The notes under the pieces are model-generated. The model searched no databases. It saw nothing but the letters and a program-made list of their open reading frames with translations, and was not told the origin of the DNA. The position numbers were made by a program, and so were the translations under genes. Below are positions 6,487-10,936 of a stretch of DNA of 10,936 bases, one piece after another. Source of the stretch: Candidatus Adlerbacteria bacterium (GTDB lineage: Bacteria; Patescibacteriota; Minisyncoccia; Phycocordibacterales; SBAW01); assembly GCA_903824155.1 (NCBI GenBank), contig CAIJVL010000040.1, positions 1 through 10,936 on the forward strand, in the 5' to 3' direction. The stretch's first letter is position 1, and the number at the start of each line of letters is the position of its first letter.

Positions 6487-9235
6487 ATTTCAGCATCAAA
6501 CTTTGCGCCACCTCTTCTTCGACATCTTCGCGCGGGCGGCCGTAGAGTACGTAGGAACGCTCGCGCAGCGCGTCGAGGTTGCCCATCGTGCCGCTTTGGA
6601 AGGGGAGCGTTTTTATATTAAACGGCGCTGCGGGCTGCCCCTTAATAAGCAGCTTTACAAATGCATTGTAGTTGTCGACGCGCATAAGGTCGGCAGCGGT
6701 AAACGCAGGCGCAAACTGCTTTTCTAAAAACTCAGCATCATCGGCGCCGATGCGGAAGGAAACGATAGACCCCACGTTGCCAAAGACGGCATTTTTAATC
6801 TCGTCGGTCAGCTGCGCAATAAACTGGTGTGCGACCGTAAGCGAAAGTTTGTATTTGCGCGCCTCGCTGAGGATGGTCGCGATAGACGGTGTCGCAAAGT
6901 TTTGGAATTCGTCTATATGCAAATAAAACGGCGGCAACTCTGCGCCAAAGCTGTCGGCGCGCGAAAGGGCAGCCAGCAAGAATTTGCCGACAATAACAAG
7001 ACCAAGCAAGTTGGCGTTAAGCTCGCCGATACGGCCTTTAGAGAGATTAACGAGCAAGATCTTTTTGGTATCCATGATCTCCCTAAAGTTAAACGCCGAG
7101 TGCTGCTGCGCAATGATAGGGCGCACAAACTCGTTGGAGGTAAACGAATCAAATTTGCTGGTAACGTACGGCGCGTAGTTTTGCAAACCCTGGTCGCCCG
7201 TAGCCTGCTCGGCAATATCCTGCCAAAACCGCTTCACGATAGGATTTTTGCAGGTTGCTAGCTTTGCATGACGAAAGGCCTCATCGCTAAACACGCGCGA
7301 AATATCAAGCAGGGTATTGCCGCTTGTAGGGTCAGACATAACAAGCAGCGCCGCGTTGCGGAAGTATTGCTCGAACGCGGGGCCCATGCTTTCGGGTACC
7401 GCGCCAAACAATTTCTTAAATATGCCTAAGAGTTCATCAACAACCAGCGATGCTTGCTCTGGATGATTTGTATCATACTCAAGCATGTTGAGCCCCATCG
7501 GCCGCTCGGTGTATGCCGGATCAAAGTAAATAACGTCCGCAGCGCGCTCGGGCGGGATAGAGGAAAGGATGTCTAAGACATCGGTACCGTGCGGGTCGAT
7601 AAAACACACGCCAGCACCAGAAAGGATGTCTTGTTTGATTATATTTTTTAATAAGTGGGACTTACCGGTACCGGTCTGGCCTATGACATACAAGTGTCGC
7701 AAGCGATCATCCGCACCTAGATATACCTTCCGCTCGGTGCCGCGGAAGTTGTTAACACCAAGGAGCGTGCCGCTTTGCGGCATATCCAAAGGAGGCGCAG
7801 CGCTTTGGCTTTTGTCCTGCTGCACGTCGGGGGCTGCGGCATTGCTACCCGCACGCGGCAAGTGCGCCAATGTGGCCAGCTCAGCCGCGCTCATGGGCAA
7901 AGCATTATTTATATCAAGCAACCGGTACGAAAAGCTCTGTTCGAACTGCGGCAGTGCGCGAGGCTTTACCTCGGTAAAATGCAAAGCGTTGCCATAGGTG
8001 TCGTTAAATACTTGAAAGGGCGCCTCAATATCGCCAACGATTTGTGCCGCACGCGCAGCCGATGCCGCAGAAGCAACAATGCGTATTTGCGCGTGAAGTA
8101 TGGGGCTTGCCACTTTGCGCTCGATATTTTTAAGTCGCGGGTCGTCTGCCGCAAGGCGTTCGTCTGCGGGGGCCTTTTCGGCGCTGCCAAAAAACGTGCC
8201 TACTTCCTGCAGCACGCGCCCCGCGCCTATTTTAATATTGGTAGCATCTTTAAGCGGCGTGCCTTTGCGCACAGACTCAAGTGCATCGCGATACCGCGCG
8301 TCGAGCCCCATGCCGGCGGGTGAGATAACAAACTGCAAAGCCGCCCCTTCGCCCGTTTGATCGAGTTTTGAAAAAGAGTTTAATACCACGTCTAGCGGGT
8401 CGTTGGGGAGCATGTCGAAGGTGCGCAGGGCATAGATGGAGCGTTCACTAAACTCGGCCTCGGCAGCGGCAACTTCGGCACCGTCAGCAAAGGCATTGTA
8501 GTCATCGTGCTGCTCAACTAGCCTCGCAGAAGGGTAGAGCGCCAGCAGTTGCTTTTCAAACAGCTCTTTGCGCGCCGCGGGGACTGCAACGTAAACGCTT
8601 GTGTGCAGTTTGCCAGCCGGGTTGGCAATTTCAAGAGAGAAATACTCGCCTTCTTTGGCATCCATTTGCATCATGCCCCGATAAAACTGCTCCATAAGCG
8701 CTATCTGCTCGCGGGCGGCTTTGGCAGGGTCTGCATCAGGCTCCGGATTAACCTGCTGAGAGGGTAGTGTTACCTCAAAAAGGCTCATAGATAAGGCTTT
8801 TTTATACGCATCTCCCGTTTTACCCTTGGTAGGCAACCCTTCGCGGACGTACTCGGCCAAGATACGGTGAAAGTCATCGATAATATGCGCATTATTGCTC
8901 TTTTGGGCGGCTTCAATAGCTGCGGCAACGCCCTTTTCCTGCAAAATACCTATAAGCTCGGCCATTTTTGCGTCATGAGACTCGGGCGAAAGGCGCAGGG
9001 TAATAACGCCCACCTGCTCGGGAACTGCCTCAGGGGTAGAAACGCGGGCGTTCCATTCGCTGGCGACCGTTTGTTGTACGGCAGCGCTTGCCGCATGGGT
9101 GTCCGGCACGCCTTCTTGACGCAATTGAGACTCAAGCTGTGCAGCGCGAGTCTTAAGGTCAAGCAGTTCTTGGCGCGCAGCATCAGAGCGCATCTCTAGC
9201 GGCCGTGCCGATGCGATTTCCGCACTTTTATTCAT
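6485..9235 (-). CDS. Soluble VirD4/TraG-like type IV secretion ATPase (coupling-protein type)
   Basis: A 916-residue P-loop ATPase. Residues about 15-42 form a short coiled coil. About 60-480 hold alpha/beta domains without membrane segments. The motor spans about 488-885: Walker A GQTGTGKS (519-526), FIDPHGTD shortly after it, Walker B FYLHIDEFQNF with acidic pair D775-E776, and an AHQF motif following the Walker B segment that is typical of VirD4/TraG/TraM-recognition motors. Such proteins hydrolyse ATP to deliver DNA or protein to a type IV channel. Canonical VirD4 has N-terminal membrane helices; this one has none, so it is probably recruited to the membrane by partners. It is on the opposite strand to all neighbours, with a consensus TATAAT 6 nt before the ATG and no Shine-Dalgarno. 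HerA/DUF87-type annotation is an alternative label. All key motor residues are present. Confidence 0.9.
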   Translation of the reverse strand: MNKSAEIASARPLEMRSDAARQELLDLKTRAAQLESQLRQEGVPDTHAASAAVQQTVASEWNARVSTPEAVPEQVGVITLRLSPESHDAKMAELIGILQEKGVAAAIEAAQKSNNAHIIDDFHRILAEYVREGLPTKGKTGDAYKKALSMSLFEVTLPSQQVNPEPDADPAKAAREQIALMEQFYRGMMQMDAKEGEYFSLEIANPAGKLHTSVYVAVPAARKELFEKQLLALYPSARLVEQHDDYNAFADGAEVAAAEAEFSERSIYALRTFDMLPNDPLDVVLNSFSKLDQTGEGAALQFVISPAGMGLDARYRDALESVRKGTPLKDATNIKIGAGRVLQEVGTFFGSAEKAPADERLAADDPRLKNIERKVASPILHAQIRIVASAASAARAAQIVGDIEAPFQVFNDTYGNALHFTEVKPRALPQFEQSFSYRLLDINNALPMSAAELATLAHLPRAGSNAAAPDVQQDKSQSAAPPLDMPQSGTLLGVNNFRGTERKVYLGADDRLRHLYVIGQTGTGKSHLLKNIIKQDILSGAGVCFIDPHGTDVLDILSSIPPERAADVIYFDPAYTERPMGLNMLEYDTNHPEQASLVVDELLGIFKKLFGAVPESMGPAFEQYFRNAALLVMSDPTSGNTLLDISRVFSDEAFRHAKLATCKNPIVKRFWQDIAEQATGDQGLQNYAPYVTSKFDSFTSNEFVRPIIAQQHSAFNFREIMDTKKILLVNLSKGRIGELNANLLGLVIVGKFLLAALSRADSFGAELPPFYLHIDEFQNFATPSIATILSEARKYKLSLTVAHQFIAQLTDEIKNAVFGNVGSIVSFRIGADDAEFLEKQFAPAFTAADLMRVDNYNAFVKLLIKGQPAAPFNIKTLPFQSGTMGNLDALRERSYVLYGRPREDVEEEVAQSLMLK

Positions 9236-9241
9236 TTGTAA

Positions 9242-9247
9242 ATTATA
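9242..9247 (-). promoter_or_regulatory. Consensus -10 box of the VirD4-like ATPase gene, leaderless spacing
   Basis: On the minus strand TATAAT lies exactly 6 nt before the ATG (bases 9241-9236 are between). This would place transcription start at about the A of ATG. The upstream -35 is weak (TTGCGC at 19 nt spacing). It lies in the 71-bp divergent gap, where a promoter is expected. Confidence 0.6.
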
Positions 9248-9294
9248 CCGCCATTTATATCCACAGGCGCAACTTTGCCCGCCAAGAAGGGGAG

Positions 9295-9300
9295 TACAGT
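9295..9300 (+). promoter_or_regulatory. Possible -10 box of the 85-aa gene
   Basis: TACAGT ends 6 nt before the ATG at 9307. No good -35 is present (TTGCCC at 14 nt spacing is the nearest). An alternative reading is that GGGGAG (9289-9294), 12 nt before ATG, is a Shine-Dalgarno and the promoter lies further upstream; the two readings exclude each other. Confidence 0.3.
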
Positions 9301-9306
9301 TAAGAT

Positions 9307-9564
9307 ATGGAGAAATTGCCTATAAAAAAGTTTAACCAGGTTCGCAAAGTGGCTTCGGCCGCCATACACATTGCCGCCATGGATCCGTCGCACGCAGCTC
9401 TTAAACCCGAAAATCACTTGAAATACCTTAACAAAAAGAATGAGACGGAAATAGTCGAGGTGCAGCAGCAAAATCCTGCTGAAACGCGCAACATGCTTGA
9501 TGAACAGCTCAAAAAAGGAGTTGAAGACTACTTTAAAAAAGAAAATACGGACAGTAAGGAGTGA
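9307..9564 (+). CDS. Small charged protein of unknown function ahead of the PrgI-like gene
   Basis: Codes for 85 residues with no membrane segment and no cysteine. The N-terminal half is basic (KLPIKKFNQVRKV at 3-15). The C-terminal third is acidic and Lys/Glu-rich (LDEQLKKGVEDYFKKENTD at 64-82), probably helical. I do not recognise the family. It is the first gene of the rightward run that includes the PrgI-like and VirB4-like genes, and its stop is 13 nt before the PrgI-like start. Its TGA stop supplies the TG of an extended -10 box for the next gene. Reality is supported by its place in the divergent gap, the lack of a competing frame, and orderly composition; it is short enough that a false ORF cannot be excluded. 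Confidence 0.62.
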   Translation: MEKLPIKKFNQVRKVASAAIHIAAMDPSHAALKPENHLKYLNKKNETEIVEVQQQNPAETRNMLDEQLKKGVEDYFKKENTDSKE

Positions 9565-9570
9565 TATACT
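9562..9570 (+). promoter_or_regulatory. Extended -10 box before the PrgI-like gene
   Basis: TGATATACT is a TGnTATAAT-type extended -10 with one mismatch in the hexamer. It ends 7 nt before the ATG at 9578, so transcription would begin at or just before the start codon. Its TG overlaps the stop codon of the upstream gene. No -35 is evident, as is common with extended -10 boxes. AAGGAG at 9556-9561 is 16 nt from the ATG, too far for a normal ribosome site. Confidence 0.5.
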
Positions 9571-9577
9571 AAATGGG

Positions 9578-10036
9578 ATGCAGTATCAGGTTCCGCAGTT
9601 TATCGAAATAGAAGACAAGATATTCGGGCCGCTGACGCTCAAGCAGTTTTTGTACTTGGCTGGCGGCGGGGGATTGTGCCTTTTATTTTTTACTTTGCTG
9701 CCGCTTTACTTGGCAGTATTTTGCATGCTGCCGGTTATCGCGCTTTCTTTAGCGCTCGCGTTTTACAAGGTCAACGACCGGCCGTTTATCGTGGTGGTCG
9801 AGCATGCGTTTGGCTACTTTTTTGGCAATAAGCTGTACTTGTGGAAGCAGCGAGTGGGACCCAGCGCAGAGCAGCTGGCCGCGCCGCAGCAAGCGGCAAA
9901 CCCGGCAATGCTCACGACGCTCGGCGTGCCCAAGCTCTCCAACAGCCGCCTTAAAGACCTCTCGTGGTCGCTCAACATCAAAGACCGCACAGCGGCGGGC
10001 GTAGTGGATGCGCCGCGCACCGGTTTCGAAATATAA
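9578..10036 (+). CDS. PrgI-family (VirB3-like) inner-membrane protein
   Basis: Codes for 152 residues from the ATG beginning MQYQVPQFIE. The frame is open upstream to another ATG at 9497, but that would overlap the preceding gene by 68 nt, and the PrgI family normally begins close to the VPQFIE motif, so the shorter form is chosen. The diagnostic order is present: VPQFIEIEDKIFGPLTLKQF (5-24), two hydrophobic helices (about 24-67), a DRPF motif just after them, and KLYLWKQ (about 88-94). The C-terminal 55 residues are a hydrophilic tail. PrgI proteins act like VirB3: a small two-helix inner-membrane partner of the VirB4 ATPase in type IV secretion and conjugation systems. The downstream TraC-N-type and VirB4 genes fit this exactly. 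The stop is 2 nt before the next ATG, so the two are translationally coupled. Confidence 0.88.
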   Translation: MQYQVPQFIEIEDKIFGPLTLKQFLYLAGGGGLCLLFFTLLPLYLAVFCMLPVIALSLALAFYKVNDRPFIVVVEHAFGYFFGNKLYLWKQRVGPSAEQLAAPQQAANPAMLTTLGVPKLSNSRLKDLSWSLNIKDRTAAGVVDAPRTGFEI

Positions 10037-10038
10037 CT

Positions 10039-10707
10039 ATGCCAACCAATACCAAAGTAAAAGCCGAAGCGACGCAGGCCTTTGTGCCCATCAAAGAAGT
10101 GCGCGACGGTATCGTCATACTTAAAGACGGCTCTTTGCGCGCGCTACTCATGGCATCGTCTATCAACCTCGCGCTTAAGGGCGCCGACGAGCAGCAGGCT
10201 ATTATCGGACAATTCCAAAACTTTTTAAACTCGCTCGAGTTTACGGTGCAGTTTTTTATCGAGTCACGCGACTTGGACATCCGCCCCTACATTGCGCTGC
10301 TTGAAGATAGGTACGCGCAAGAGTTGGACGACTTGATGAAGATACAGATCCGCGAATACATCGCGTTTATCAAAGACTTTACCGAGCGCGCCAACATAAT
10401 GAGCAAGAACTTTTTTATCGTCGTGCCGTACGACCCGGCTATCATTAGCCGCGGCGGAGGCATCGGCGGCACGCTTGGGAGCCTCTTGCCGTCTGGGGGT
10501 TCCTCAACGGCTACGCTTACCAACGAACAATTTGAGCAGTACCGCACGCAGCTCGAGCAGCGCGTGTCAGTTATCGAGCAAGGTCTTGTCCGAACCGGCG
10601 TGCGCGTTGTAAACCTCGGCACCGAGGAGGTGATAGAGTTGTTCTATAAACTCTTTAACCCGGGCGAGCTCGAAAAACCTTTGCAGGTAACACAGATAGG
10701 CAAATAG
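10039..10707 (+). CDS. TraC/VirB4 N-terminal-type protein encoded as a separate gene
   Basis: Codes for 222 residues from MPTNTK; the frame stays open upstream to 9964, but that start would lie inside the PrgI-like gene, and the ATG at 10039 is 2 nt after its stop. There is no Walker motif. Residues about 14-135 hold the landmarks FVPIKEVRDGIVILKDGSLR (14-33), FQNFLNSLEF and NFFIVVPYD, which fit the alpha/beta N-terminal domain of TraC/VirB4 conjugation ATPases. A Gly/Ser-rich linker (about 139-160) and a final helical segment follow. The family N-terminal domain sits at the inner membrane and mediates assembly and contacts with VirB3/PrgI. It is cytoplasmic as far as can be seen. It probably works with the VirB4 encoded 32 nt downstream. 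Stand-alone copies of this domain before VirB4 are, as I recall, usual in CPR and some Gram-positive elements. Confidence 0.83.
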   Translation: MPTNTKVKAEATQAFVPIKEVRDGIVILKDGSLRALLMASSINLALKGADEQQAIIGQFQNFLNSLEFTVQFFIESRDLDIRPYIALLEDRYAQELDDLMKIQIREYIAFIKDFTERANIMSKNFFIVVPYDPAIISRGGGIGGTLGSLLPSGGSSTATLTNEQFEQYRTQLEQRVSVIEQGLVRTGVRVVNLGTEEVIELFYKLFNPGELEKPLQVTQIGK

Positions 10708-10739
10708 ATAGGGAAGTAAGCAAAAAAGTAAAAACTCAT

Positions 10740-10936
10740 ATGGCACTCCTCGACTTTTTAAAATCAAAACCTAAGGCAGGCTCAGCGACGCCCGTGGCGC
10801 CGATTTTGCCCGAACAAATCTACAAAGAGGGCGTTCTGGAGCTGCAAGACGTTATCGCGCCTTCGGCCCTAAAGATAACGCCGCGCGAGATAAACTTGGG
10901 CGATAAAATTGCGCGTACTTTTTTTGTCATGTCCTA
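10740..10936 (+). CDS. VirB4-like type IV secretion ATPase, N-terminal fragment cut by the window end
   Basis: Sixty-five complete codons are visible, then the window ends with the frame open. The protein starts MALLDFLKSK and continues through a short Pro/Ala-rich stretch to ELQDVIAPSALKITPREINL (34-53) and GDKIARTFFVMSY (54-65). This resembles the beginning of CPR VirB4 proteins, where a strand-rich membrane-proximal domain precedes the RecA-like motor. The motor and its Walker motifs would lie beyond the window and cannot be checked. VirB4 powers assembly of, and transport through, type IV systems. The start is 32 nt after the preceding stop in an A-rich leader; AGGGAAG at 10709-10715 is about 24 nt from ATG, too far to be a normal ribosome site. 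Confidence 0.75.
   Translation, partial: MALLDFLKSKPKAGSATPVAPILPEQIYKEGVLELQDVIAPSALKITPREINLGDKIARTFFVMS

Noticed and set aside
7664..7675. Perfect 12-bp palindrome ACCGGTACCGGT
   Set aside because: It encodes the TGTG of the Walker A loop; repeated ACC/GGT codons explain it.
7775..8323. Plus-strand ORFs opposite the VirD4-like ATPase gene
   Set aside because: They lie within a gene with intact Walker motifs and show Arg/Ala/Cys-rich, shadow-type composition.
9562..9564. Possible TGA recoded as glycine (as in Gracilibacteria/Absconditabacteria)
   Set aside because: No long ORF in the window carries in-frame TGA, glycines are encoded by GGN, and readthrough here would enter the wrong frame of the PrgI-like gene.
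9497..9577. Upstream extension of the PrgI-like gene to an earlier ATG
   Set aside because: It would overlap the preceding gene by 68 nt and add 27 residues not typical of the family, which starts close to VPQFIE.

Overview
The window looks like chromosomal DNA from a Candidate Phyla Radiation (Patescibacteria, Parcubacteria-like) bacterium. The reasons are the gene content (a reduced type IV secretion/conjugation-like apparatus made of a PrgI/VirB3-type protein, a stand-alone TraC/VirB4 N-terminal-type protein, VirB4, a VirB6/TrbL-type membrane protein and a soluble VirD4/TraG-type ATPase), base composition near 50% GC by eye, tight packing, and an almost complete lack of Shine-Dalgarno sequences. 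The taxon is inferred from recalled family resemblance; no search was run. The standard bacterial code fits: large ORFs have no in-frame TGA, and one gene ends with TGA.

Layout. Bases 11-6394 (+) form a run of four genes with gaps of 3-9 nt: a membrane-anchored extracytoplasmic protein of unknown function; a 732-aa anchored protein with a long Gly/Asn/Thr-rich segment and a cysteine-containing conserved body; a VirB6/TrbL-like polytopic protein with a ~300-residue charged cytoplasmic tail; and a soluble protein with a small helical domain and a Pro/Ala-rich tail. A 90-bp convergent gap (6395-6484) carries a long A/T-rich inverted repeat that could terminate transcription from both sides. Bases 6485-9235 (-) encode the VirD4-like ATPase. 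A 71-bp divergent gap follows. From 9307 (+) come a small unknown protein, a PrgI-family protein, a VirB4/TraC N-terminal-type protein, and the first 65 codons of VirB4, which runs off the window.

How the parts may work together: the PrgI-type, TraC-N and VirB4 proteins would form the inner-membrane base and motor; the VirB6-like protein would form the membrane channel; the VirD4-like ATPase would deliver or pump substrate; and the two anchored extracytoplasmic proteins would project from the cell. No relaxase, lytic transglycosylase, pilin, outer-membrane core protein, integrase or transposase is visible here, so DNA uptake, effector export or cell-cell contact are as plausible as conjugation.

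The points most worth a second look are the TANNNT boxes placed 6-7 nt before four start codons (suggesting leaderless mRNAs), the abrupt change of arginine codon use at the start of the VirB6-like tail, the Gly/Asn/Thr-rich anchored protein, and the convergent inverted repeat. No RNA genes, CRISPR arrays, insertion sequences or non-coding stretch above 300 bases were seen.
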